39,756 nt of DNA, from contig JACMJL010000270.1 in assembly GCA_014380625.1 (NCBI GenBank), positions 1-39,756 of the forward strand, in the 5' to 3' direction. The notes below the pieces were generated by a model that saw only the letters and a program-made list of their open reading frames with translations, ran no database searches and was not told where the DNA came from. A program made the translations under genes and the position numbers. Position 1 is the stretch's first letter, and each line of letters opens with the position of its first letter. Positions 15,356 to 22,704 of this stretch are shown one piece after another. Source of the stretch: Clostridiaceae bacterium. Its GTDB lineage: Bacteria > Bacillota > Clostridia > Clostridiales > Clostridiaceae.

Positions 15356-16124
15356 TATTTTCCACCATTTCCTTTTTCAAAAAATTAGAGATAATTATAA
15401 TAAATTCATTAAACTTGTCAAGATAAGCGTAATGGCCAGCATTTTTCAAAACTACTAAACCTGCATCCACCATAAGCTTTTCCATGATTTTTCCATCTGA
15501 AACTGGAGTTGCAGTATCATTTTCACCCCATATTAAAAGTACAGGTGCCTTAACCTGAGGCATTAACCACTTAAGGTCCTCATTTACAGATTTAACTAAA
15601 ATCTGTTGCATGGTACCAGAAGCATTTCTATAATCCGCAGAGCCCGTCTTCTTCTTAAAACTACTTAAAACTTGATCCCTATATTTTATTAGGAAAGGAA
15701 GTTTTAAGGCATGTTTTGCTACCTTATAACTATAAACCTTAAAATAATAGTTTATCTTTCTTTTTGGCTTTACGCCTGTGCTTCCAATAAGTATAACCTT
15801 ATTTATCTTTTTCTTTGCGGCAACAAAAATGCAAATTTTCCCGCCAAAGGAATGTCCCATAAGTATAGGGTCTTCAATATTAAGTTTTTCTAAAAATTTA
15901 ATAATTAAATCACCATATTCATCAATGCCCCAAACTGCTGGTGGCTCGTCACTATCTCCAAACCCTGGTAGATCTAAAGAGTAAGTGCAAAAGTTCTTCT
16001 CTAGGTAATTATGGACAGGTTCAAAGGTTTTAATACAACAACCCCAACCATGAAGCAAAACTACATTTCTCCCAGTACCTGAAACTTTATAATTAACTTT
16101 TAATTTATCTATATATAAATCCAT
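15348..16124 (-). CDS. Alpha/beta hydrolase
   Basis: 258 aa from the ATG at 16122-16124 (ribosome site AGAGGGTGA); an in-frame ATG 27 bp upstream lacks such a site. The fold signs are LLHGWGCCIKTFEPV (oxyanion region), MGHSFGGKI with the nucleophile Ser, IWGENDTATP with the acid Asp, and NAGHYAYLDK with the His. No signal peptide is seen, so it should be cytoplasmic. It is first in a three-gene operon with the membrane-anchored MurF-like ligase (8-bp overlap) and ddl. The context suggests a role in wall-precursor chemistry, but the substrate is unknown. Confidence 0.82.
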   Translation of the reverse strand: MDLYIDKLKVNYKVSGTGRNVVLLHGWGCCIKTFEPVHNYLEKNFCTYSLDLPGFGDSDEPPAVWGIDEYGDLIIKFLEKLNIEDPILMGHSFGGKICIFVAAKKKINKVILIGSTGVKPKRKINYYFKVYSYKVAKHALKLPFLIKYRDQVLSSFKKKTGSADYRNASGTMQQILVKSVNEDLKWLMPQVKAPVLLIWGENDTATPVSDGKIMEKLMVDAGLVVLKNAGHYAYLDKFNEFIIIISNFLKKEMVENID

Positions 16125-16160
16125 TGAAATCACCCTCTTCTCATATCTCAAACTCCTAAT

Positions 16161-16169
16161 ATTATAACA
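16161..16169 (-). promoter_or_regulatory. Extended -10 promoter of the hydrolase-murF-ddl operon
   Basis: On the minus strand TGTTATAAT (16161-16169) lies about 37 bp before the hydrolase start. The -35 match is weak. Confidence 0.5.
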
Positions 16170-16230
16170 CTTTATAAATGTTTTTAGAAGTTAATATTCA
16201 GTTTATTATATGATATTGAATAGGTTTATG

Positions 16231-16815
16231 TTACTTTAGGCAGGTTCTCAATTTCTTTAACAATGCTTTTACCTTTCTTTGACACACCCAATAATCTAAA
16301 TTTTTTAGCTTTGCAAAATCTGAAACCCTATATTCCTTAATAAATAAATAATCTATTATTTCCTTATCATCTCTACTTAGTTTCTTAATAACTTCATTAA
16401 GCTTAACATGCATTTCTTTTTTTAATAAATTATCCTCTAGACATTCTTGGTCAGGAATAATATTCATAAGTTCAAAACCACTACCATTGGTCACATTTAA
16501 ACTTTTTTCATAGCCATACCTAGAATTTTTTCTAATTAAATTATTAAAATTTTTCTTTATAGCTGTAAGTACATAAGGTAAAAAAGGTCTCCCCTCTTCT
16601 GGCTTGTACTTTTTTAGTGCATTAGCAATTGATTCATTAGCTATCTGTATTAAATCTTCCTGTTCATAATTTTTCAAATAAATAGCAAAAGCAGTTTTAT
16701 GTATAAATCCTTTAAAAGCCTTGTAAAGTTCTTCTAAAGCAAGGTTGTCCCCCTCTTTTGCCCTTATAACTAGATCCTGAATTTCCTTTTGGGTCTTCAT
16801 CTGATTTACATTCAT
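16231..16815 (-). CDS. Small sigma-70-family sigma factor
   Basis: 194 aa. It has sigma region 2 (about residues 25-100: ALEELYKAFKGFIHKTAFAI, then EQEDLIQIANESIANALKKY and PFLPYVLTAIKKNFNNLIRK) and a region 4 (about 140-192: LSRDDKEIIDYLFIKEYRVS, ending RKVKALLKKLRTCL). Regions 1 and 3 are absent, as in ECF-like and TcdR/UviA-like factors. The DNA-binding helix (FAKLKNLDYWVCQRKVKALL) is less typical than usual. No anti-sigma gene is adjacent. The ATG has the ribosome site GGAGGAG. Upstream lie the small DUF1659 and DUF2922 genes, separated by a terminator. The regulon is unknown. Confidence 0.82.
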   Translation of the reverse strand: MNVNQMKTQKEIQDLVIRAKEGDNLALEELYKAFKGFIHKTAFAIYLKNYEQEDLIQIANESIANALKKYKPEEGRPFLPYVLTAIKKNFNNLIRKNSRYGYEKSLNVTNGSGFELMNIIPDQECLEDNLLKKEMHVKLNEVIKKLSRDDKEIIDYLFIKEYRVSDFAKLKNLDYWVCQRKVKALLKKLRTCLK

Positions 16816-16920
16816 AATTCTCCTCCAATTATTTATTTTTTAGTCCCTATATATACATATACGTTTGAGGGTATGGTTTCCGGACAAGCTTTTTTGAGAA
16901 TAAAAAAATATTTTTTAAAT

Positions 16921-16969
16921 CAAAAGAAAGAGGCTGTGTCAAAATCATTAATTATTTTGACACAGCCTC
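16921..16969 (-). terminator. Terminator of the DUF1659/DUF2922 operon
   Basis: A perfect 16-bp stem, 16930-16945 with 16954-16969 (GAGGCTGTGTCAAAAT and its complement), 8-nt loop; on the minus strand TTTCTTTTG follows. Confidence 0.85.
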
Positions 16970-16980
16970 AACTTAGCAAC

Positions 16981-17199
16981 TTATTTTACGACTAAAGCCT
17001 CAGTATTTTTATCAATAATCTGTGCTGAATCCTTTGTTACTAAATCTCCACCTGTAGTATTAAAAATCTGGTTTAAAATCATTAAATCCATTGCTGCTGA
17101 AACCTCCGCATCTGTTACAGTGTCCTTTACTGAGTTAAGACTGATAGATACTTTTTTACCACTTTCATTGAGAAAGTTCATTACTAATTGCTTTGACAT
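16981..17199 (-). CDS. DUF2922 family protein
   Basis: 72 aa. MSKQLVMNFLNESGKKVSIS, then the conserved T(D)AEVSAAMDLMI region and the ending IIDKNTEALVVK match the small DUF2922 family of Firmicutes. It is soluble, without signal peptide or membrane segment. No biochemical role is established. It follows the DUF1659 gene by 11 bp; the pair is a recurrent arrangement. The ATG has the ribosome site AGGAGG. Confidence 0.8.
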   Translation of the reverse strand: MSKQLVMNFLNESGKKVSISLNSVKDTVTDAEVSAAMDLMILNQIFNTTGGDLVTKDSAQIIDKNTEALVVK

Positions 17200-17210
17200 T
17201 TAATCTCCTC

Positions 17211-17435
17211 CTAACCGTTAATTATTGTAATTTGATCTTGTCTTGAAACATCCACTAAAGGAAACGCTAAAAGTCCACCTAAAGCCGTTCCTACTGCTAG
17301 TATTTCCTCGTCTGTAGCTACAACCTTAATTTTTGAAAAACTTTGGTTCTTTATTACGTCCTTTCCATTAGCGTCCACCCCGTTCTTAAATTTTAAGATC
17401 ATGGCACTGTGTGTCTTTGTTGAATTTATAGCCAT
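17211..17435 (-). CDS. DUF1659 family protein
   Basis: 74 aa. LKFKNGVDANGKDVIKNQSF and the later TDEEILAVGTALGGLLAFPL fit the DUF1659 family. It has no membrane segment and its function is unknown. It leads a two-gene operon with the DUF2922 protein. The ATG has the ribosome site AAAGGGG. Further upstream on the minus strand is CATACTTA, which resembles sporulation-sigma -10 boxes, but the -35 position does not match, so I make no claim. Confidence 0.8.
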   Translation of the reverse strand: MAINSTKTHSAMILKFKNGVDANGKDVIKNQSFSKIKVVATDEEILAVGTALGGLLAFPLVDVSRQDQITIING

Positions 17436-17506
17436 TATATCAACCCCTTTCGATTAATAAGTATGCATTCATTTTAAAATTGACAGAAAGACTAAAAATA
17501 AATTTA

Positions 17507-17554
17507 CGAAAAAAGCACTAGAAGAAACCTTTATAATGGGTTTCTTCTAGTGCT
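17507..17554 (-). terminator. Terminator of the kinase-regulator-exporter operon
   Basis: AGCACTAGAAGAAACC (17514-17529) pairs perfectly with 17539-17554; 9-nt loop; on the minus strand TTTTTTC follows. Confidence 0.88.
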
Positions 17555-17578
17555 GGCTTTAGTTGGTATATATTTTTT

Positions 17579-18757
17579 TTATTCGTAGGCTAAAGCATCG
17601 ATTGGATTTAGATTGGCTGCCTTGTTTGCAGGGTACATTCCAAAAACTATTCCTATTAAAAGAGAAATTCCGAAAGAAAGGCAGATCCAAGGTACAGAGT
17701 ATACCTCCGGAACAAGCTTTAATCCCCCTATGACAAATTTAATAGTTCCTACACCTACAAGAATTCCTAAGATTCCACCAATACCTGTAACCACTAAGGC
17801 TTCAATTAAAAATTGAGTAAGTATGTTTTTCTTCTTGGCTCCAATAGCCTTTCTAACACCTATTTCTCTAGTTCTTTCTGTTACTGAAACCAACATAATG
17901 TTCATGATCCCAATACCACCTACTACCAGAGAAATAGCAGCTATACCTGCAAGTACTACTGTCAAAGTTCCTGTTATTGAATTTAGGGTAGATAGTATTT
18001 GTGCCATATTTGTAACCCTAAAAGCAGTTGAACTTTTATATATCTTTGTTAAAAATGTAGTTAAACTTTCAACCGCTTTATCTACAGTATCTGAGCTAGT
18101 AGCTTTTACTGAAAAGTTCCTTATGGCCGCGGAATTACTTAACTTTGCAGCAATACTTATTGGAATAATAACTCTATCATCAGTTGAAGAATCCTGCCCA
18201 TTTGCAGTCTGCGTAAGTACTCCTACCACTTTAAATTCCTGTCCAACTATTTTTATGGTCTTTCCAATAGGGCTTTCACTTTTGAAAACTGCATTTGAAA
18301 CAGCAGTACCTATAATCGCTACCCTTTGGTTATAATCCAAATCTAACTGGGACAAAAACCTTCCCTCTTGGACTGTAAGGCTATTAATATCTGCATATTC
18401 TGGACTTGTTCCCACAATTGAGGTAGATTTATTTTTAGTTCCACTCTTTACAGTAGCAGAAGATGAGGAAGTAGGGGCAATACTAGCAATCAAGTTGCTA
18501 TTTTCCTGCTGAAACTTTTGGAGATCCTCGTAGGTAACATTTCTATTACTATTTCGTCCAGTAATATTTATGTTGATTAAATTTGTACCCAAGCTAGAAA
18601 GTGAGCTAGTTATACTGTTTGTACTTCCTTGAGCAACACCAACAGCAATTATTACGGACCCAACACCGATGATAACTCCAAGCATGGTAAGGAAGGATCT
18701 TACTTTATTGCTGACAATACTTTTTATAGCCATTTTATAAGCTTGAAAAAAATTCAC
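17579..18757 (-). CDS. MacB/FtsX-type ABC transporter permease
   Basis: 392 aa with the MacB-FtsX layout: one N-terminal membrane segment after AIKSIVSNKVRSFLTMLGVI, a large extracellular MacB_PCD domain (about 45-260) and three C-terminal membrane segments (about 270-385) starting near LTVVLAGIAAISLVVGGIGI, with the signature VTERTREIGVRKAIGAKKKN. It lacks a fused ATPase, which is the separate preceding gene (1-bp overlap). With the ATPase and the adaptor it should form a MacAB-like or YknXYZ-like exporter. The substrate (antimicrobial peptide, small molecule or cell-surface peptide) cannot be told. Last gene of the operon. Confidence 0.92.
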   Translation of the reverse strand: MNFFQAYKMAIKSIVSNKVRSFLTMLGVIIGVGSVIIAVGVAQGSTNSITSSLSSLGTNLININITGRNSNRNVTYEDLQKFQQENSNLIASIAPTSSSSATVKSGTKNKSTSIVGTSPEYADINSLTVQEGRFLSQLDLDYNQRVAIIGTAVSNAVFKSESPIGKTIKIVGQEFKVVGVLTQTANGQDSSTDDRVIIPISIAAKLSNSAAIRNFSVKATSSDTVDKAVESLTTFLTKIYKSSTAFRVTNMAQILSTLNSITGTLTVVLAGIAAISLVVGGIGIMNIMLVSVTERTREIGVRKAIGAKKKNILTQFLIEALVVTGIGGILGILVGVGTIKFVIGGLKLVPEVYSVPWICLSFGISLLIGIVFGMYPANKAANLNPIDALAYE

Positions 18758-19434
18758 TATACCATCTCCCTGTCATCAACGATTTCACCATCATGAATTC
18801 TTATTATACGCCTAGCTACCGCAGCAAGATCATTATCATGAGTTATTAAAATAATGGTATTGACCTGAGAGTTAAGGTCCTTTAGAATCTCCATTACTTC
18901 TATTCCCGTTTTACTATCAAGGGCTCCAGTAGGCTCATCTGCTAAGAGTACTGGTGGTCTTGTAACCAATGCTCTTGCTATAGCAACTCTCTGTTGTTGT
19001 CCTCCTGAAAGTTCATTGGGTCTATGATTCATTCTTTCTTTTAGACCAACAGTAGAAAGAGCTTGTATAGCCCTCATTTTTGCTTCTTTTCCGTGAACAC
19101 CTTGATAAACTAGTGGTAATTCCACATTTTCTAAGGCTGACAACTTTTGAAGCAAGTTGAACTTTTGAAAAATAAAGCCAATTTTAAAGTTTCTTATTTC
19201 AGCAAGTCTATCATCCTTCAATTTACTTACCTCTTTACCATCTAGTATATAGCTGCCTGAGGTTGGGACATCTAAACACCCCAACATATTCATAAGCGTT
19301 GATTTTCCTGATCCTGAGGGTCCAACTATAGCAACAAACTCCCGAGGTGTTATGTGTAAATCTATACTGTTAAGTGCTGTTACTTTATTTTCTCCCATTG
19401 TGTAAATTTTTGACATATTCTTTATCCGTATCAT
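18757..19434 (-). CDS. MacB/LolD-type ABC transporter ATP-binding protein
   Basis: 225 aa, normal size for the family. Walker A is GPSGSGKST near residue 38, the Q-loop region is FIFQKFNLL, the signature is LSGGQQQRVAIARALV, Walker B is VLLADEPTGALD and the switch His is in ILITHDND. It powers the permease encoded next. Its start and stop codons overlap those of its neighbours by 1 bp each, so the three exporter genes are probably translated in a coupled way. Confidence 0.93.
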   Translation of the reverse strand: MIRIKNMSKIYTMGENKVTALNSIDLHITPREFVAIVGPSGSGKSTLMNMLGCLDVPTSGSYILDGKEVSKLKDDRLAEIRNFKIGFIFQKFNLLQKLSALENVELPLVYQGVHGKEAKMRAIQALSTVGLKERMNHRPNELSGGQQQRVAIARALVTRPPVLLADEPTGALDSKTGIEVMEILKDLNSQVNTIILITHDNDLAAVARRIIRIHDGEIVDDREMV

Positions 19435-21308
19435 TAGTTTCCTCTGCCTCCTCCAGTGAAGCCACCACCACCGCCGCCAGCTCCAGTTCCACCGCCTGTT
19501 AAGCCACCTAAGCCACTTTTTTGAGTAGATGTTGCTGCTGCACTAGCTGCTTTTGTTTCAGGTAAAACTACAACTTGACCTTCTTTTAAACCACTTACAA
19601 TTTCAATACTAGTATCATTGTTTACCCCTATTTCAACCACAGTTCTTACTGCTCCTTCGTAATAGTTAGTAGCTGATGTAGTAGCACCGGCCGCACCAGT
19701 CATACCAGTTCTATTAAAGCCTCCTGTGTTTCCACCCGTTCCAGTAGTTGGTCTAGTTCCACCAGTACCAGTAGCTGGCCTATTTCCTGTTCCAGTAGTT
19801 GGAGGATTTCCCCCTGCCGCTGAACCTGTTCCAGCTCCTTTTACCCATACGATACTTCTTCCACCCGTGGTAGTAACAGCTTCTATAGGAACATAAAGAA
19901 CATTTTGTTTGTTAGAAACTATTATATTACCATTTGCATTCATTCCACCCTTTAGCTTGTCAAGATTGTCCGTAACCTTGATAGTTACAGGGAAGGTGGT
20001 AACTCCACTTACAGGAGTCCCTTGAACAGCTATCTTTAAGACCTCTCCATTAACTGGAGTAGTAGAACTACTTGGAAGAGCATCTACAGTAATAGTTGTT
20101 TTTTGTCCAACTGCTATTTTAGCAATATCCAGTTCATCTATAGGTACATCAAATTGCATTTGAGTTGGGTCTGATATGTTAGAAACTTCGTCTCCAGCTT
20201 TAACGCTATCTCCAACCTTATAAGTAAGTTTTGTAATTACTCCATCAATAGGAGCTACAATTTTAAAGTTCTCCAGTGTTTTCAAGTTTGAATTGACTTG
20301 ACTAACGGTATTTGCCATCTTTAAATCTGAAAGTTGTTTTGCTCTGGTAACATCATCATTTTTCATTACTACCAAAGTTTGAGAAGCACTTACCTTTTGA
20401 TTTGCACTAACAGAAATACTTTGTACAGTACCTCCTGTTAAACTAGTAACATCTTTTTTAGTTATAAAATCAAGCGTTGCTGGACTTGTGCTTGATACAG
20501 CTCCACTTAAAGCTGCAATATCTGCACTTACACTGGCTGCACCCACTATAGTACCAGGGTTTGTAACTTGAATTTCTACAGAACCAGTTTGTGTGCTTGC
20601 ACTACCTGTACTTCCTGTACTGCCTGTACTTCCTGAATTACCAGTAGAAAGTATATTGCTAACACTAGTTACCGTTCCTTGCACAGTCTGATTTAAAGTT
20701 TTTAACGTAACTGTAGCTGTTTGTCCTACTTTAATTTGAGCAATATCGTCAACCTTAAAAGGTAATGCTACTTTAAGCTTTGAAGTATCCGCAATAGTAA
20801 CAACTACTCCGTTTTTTTGAACTGTATCCCCTTTATTTATAGCTATATTTGTTACTTGACCAGCAAAAGGAGCCTTTATGGTCAAATTAGCTACATCCTG
20901 ATCCGTTGGCACTGCAGAAATTTGGCTTTGTTGTAGATTGCTCTTATTGGTATCAATTGCAGTCTGTGCATCTGAAGAGTCTAGTTCATAAATGACATCC
21001 CCTGCCTTAACTGCATCTCCTTCTTTGTAATTTAACTTGTTTACTGTACCACTGGTCTTGCCATAAACCTTTTTACTATTTGTAAAGGAAACGGGACCTG
21101 AACCAGATATACCAACTACAATATTCCCTTTTTTTACTGATGTTATGTTTTGAGTAACAGTTTTCTTTGCAGCAAAAAATTTGTTTTGTATAATATTACT
21201 TTTGAACAAAACCACCGCGGCGATAATCACAATAATAGAAATAATAGCTCTTTTTTTTGTCATTTTCGAAAAAACATTTTTAAGTCTTGATTTTACCTTT
21301 AACTTCAA
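19434..21308 (-). CDS. MacA/HlyD-like adaptor with a duplicated lipoyl/barrel unit
   Basis: 624 aa, well above the usual 380-450. A membrane anchor lies at about 20-36. A first lipoyl half (VNKLNYKEGDAVKAGDVIYE) is followed by two similar blocks: about 144-203 (IKAPFAGQVTNIAINKGDTV ... IKVGQTATVTL) and about 349-408 (IVAPIDGVITKLTYKVGDSV ... IAVGQKTTITV). The long alpha-helical hairpin of classical MacA is short or missing. Gly/Ser/Thr-rich low-complexity stretches lie at 221-241, about 490-545 and at the C-terminus. The start is TTG at 21306-21308 with the ribosome site GGAAGGTGA. In the exporter it should bind the extracellular domain of the permease. Confidence 0.88.
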   Translation of the reverse strand: MKLKVKSRLKNVFSKMTKKRAIISIIVIIAAVVLFKSNIIQNKFFAAKKTVTQNITSVKKGNIVVGISGSGPVSFTNSKKVYGKTSGTVNKLNYKEGDAVKAGDVIYELDSSDAQTAIDTNKSNLQQSQISAVPTDQDVANLTIKAPFAGQVTNIAINKGDTVQKNGVVVTIADTSKLKVALPFKVDDIAQIKVGQTATVTLKTLNQTVQGTVTSVSNILSTGNSGSTGSTGSTGSASTQTGSVEIQVTNPGTIVGAASVSADIAALSGAVSSTSPATLDFITKKDVTSLTGGTVQSISVSANQKVSASQTLVVMKNDDVTRAKQLSDLKMANTVSQVNSNLKTLENFKIVAPIDGVITKLTYKVGDSVKAGDEVSNISDPTQMQFDVPIDELDIAKIAVGQKTTITVDALPSSSTTPVNGEVLKIAVQGTPVSGVTTFPVTIKVTDNLDKLKGGMNANGNIIVSNKQNVLYVPIEAVTTTGGRSIVWVKGAGTGSAAGGNPPTTGTGNRPATGTGGTRPTTGTGGNTGGFNRTGMTGAAGATTSATNYYEGAVRTVVEIGVNNDTSIEIVSGLKEGQVVVLPETKAASAAATSTQKSGLGGLTGGGTGAGGGGGGFTGGGRGN

Positions 21309-21354
21309 TACTGTTCACCTTCCATTCATAAACATTAGAAATTTATATTTGGCA

Positions 21355-22704
21355 TTAACTTATATGATGTTTTTGCATGCGATAAATTAATGCAGAACGA
21401 GTAATACCTAAAAGCTGAGCTGCTTTGCTTTGGTTTTGACCACTTAATTTTAGTGCCTTTAAAATAAGTTCCTTCTCTACTGATTCTAAATTAATTCCTT
21501 CTTCAGGAAAATAAATAATTGGCTCTTTTACATTTTTCTTTTGCCCTAAAATCTCAACTGGGAGACTACCTGCTTTAATAAGCTTATCATCACTTAAAAT
21601 AATAATTCGTTCAATAACATTTTCTAATTCCCTAATATTGCCGGGCCAATGATAATTTTTTAATAACTTCATGGCCTCTGAGGTTATATCTTCTATTTTA
21701 TTTCCTATATCATACTTCTTAATAAAATAATATACTAAGTCTGATATATCCTCTTTTCGCTCTCTGAGTGGCGGTAATTCAATTGGGATAACATTAAGCC
21801 TATAAAAAAGATCTTCTCTAAACTTCCCCTCTTGGATGGCCTCCATTAAATTTTTACTTGTGGTAGCAATAATCCTTACATCTACCTTTATATTACTGTT
21901 GCCTCCAACCCTTTGAAACTCTTTCTCCTGCAACACTCTAAGCAATTTAGCTTGAACCATTAAACTCATCTCACCTATTTCATCCAGGAAAATTGTACCT
22001 TTATCCGCCAATTCAAACTTACCTAGTTTCCTTTGAACTTCTCCCAGAAAGGAATTCTTTTCAAGGCCAAATAACTCATTGTCACTAACCCCGTCCCCAC
22101 GACAAACTACAAAGGGATTATTTTCTCTACTGCTTAATTGATGTATCCGTCTTGCCATTAACTCTTTACCAGTCCCACTTTCACCAGCAATCAAAACTGT
22201 AGCTGTGGTTTTTGCCACCTGATTTATGGATTTGAAAATTGAATTGGCCACCTCATTTTTACTTAAGAACTTGCTTTCCTCTACTTCTTTAATTATTTCA
22301 CTTCTTAGATATTTCAGTTCTTCCTTAAGTTTTCCCATTTCAGTTACCTTTTTAGCTTGAAGTAAAAGTTCATCTATATCAAAAGGTTTAGTTATATAAT
22401 CAAAGGCACCTCTTTTCATGCACTCTATTGCTGTATCTATACTTCCATGGGCTGTTATTATTATTACCGATAGGCTTGGCTGTATTTTTTTTAATTCTAA
22501 TAGCAAATCCATGCCATCTATATCAGGGAGCCTTAAATCTAGAAATACTAAATCAAAACTTTGCTTTTGAATTTCTAAAAGACCTGATTTTCCATCAATG
22601 CATAATATCACTTCATCTTCTGTAGCTTCAAAGGCCTTTTTAATTACCCACCCGATATACTCTTCATCATCAATTACTAGAAGTTTCCCCAAATCTATCA
22701 CCAC
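21355..22704 (-). CDS. NtrC-type response regulator with degenerate GAFTGA loop
   Basis: 449 aa from the GTG at 22702-22704; a TTG at 22690-22692 (M-GKLLVIDDEE) behind GGTGGTGAT is an equally good start. Receiver domain (about 7-120) with phospho-acceptor D56 (FLDLRLPD). AAA+ domain (about 145-380): Walker A GESGTGKE at 174-181, Walker B TIFLDE at 237-242, and RERKEDI. Fis-type HTH at about 422-446 (QSKAAQLLGITRSALIYRMQ). The sigma-54 contact loop, normally GAFTGA after ELFGHEK, reads NSFLGE after ELFGLEK (217-222). It overlaps the kinase gene by 35 bp and should be phosphorylated by it. Confidence 0.9.
   Translation of the reverse strand: MVIDLGKLLVIDDEEYIGWVIKKAFEATEDEVILCIDGKSGLLEIQKQSFDLVFLDLRLPDIDGMDLLLELKKIQPSLSVIIITAHGSIDTAIECMKRGAFDYITKPFDIDELLLQAKKVTEMGKLKEELKYLRSEIIKEVEESKFLSKNEVANSIFKSINQVAKTTATVLIAGESGTGKELMARRIHQLSSRENNPFVVCRGDGVSDNELFGLEKNSFLGEVQRKLGKFELADKGTIFLDEIGEMSLMVQAKLLRVLQEKEFQRVGGNSNIKVDVRIIATTSKNLMEAIQEGKFREDLFYRLNVIPIELPPLRERKEDISDLVYYFIKKYDIGNKIEDITSEAMKLLKNYHWPGNIRELENVIERIIILSDDKLIKAGSLPVEILGQKKNVKEPIIYFPEEGINLESVEKELILKALKLSGQNQSKAAQLLGITRSALIYRMQKHHIS

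Noticed and set aside
12542-16124. VanG-type vancomycin-resistance cluster
   Set aside because: No VanRS-type regulators, VanXY peptidase or serine racemase are adjacent, and the ligase keeps the D-Ala-D-Ala-type Tyr. The VanZ gene at 29186 is unlinked and in a polysaccharide operon.
16830-16890. ECF-type promoter (GGAAAC and CGTATA on the minus strand) upstream of the sigma-factor gene
   Set aside because: The spacing is about 12 bp instead of about 16, so it does not fit known ECF promoters.
17460-17490. Sporulation-type promoter (CATACTTA) upstream of the DUF1659 gene
   Set aside because: No matching -35 box at the right distance for sigma-E, F, G or K.
17823-18335. 170-aa plus-strand open frame opposite the ABC permease gene
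   Set aside because: Mirror of a clearly coding permease; hydrophobic text comes from the complement of membrane segments, and no ribosome site is seen.
19660-19860. CRISPR-like or minisatellite repeats
   Set aside because: The repetition is codon-level Gly/Thr/Pro-rich sequence in the adaptor gene, without spacers. No CRISPR array is seen anywhere in the window.
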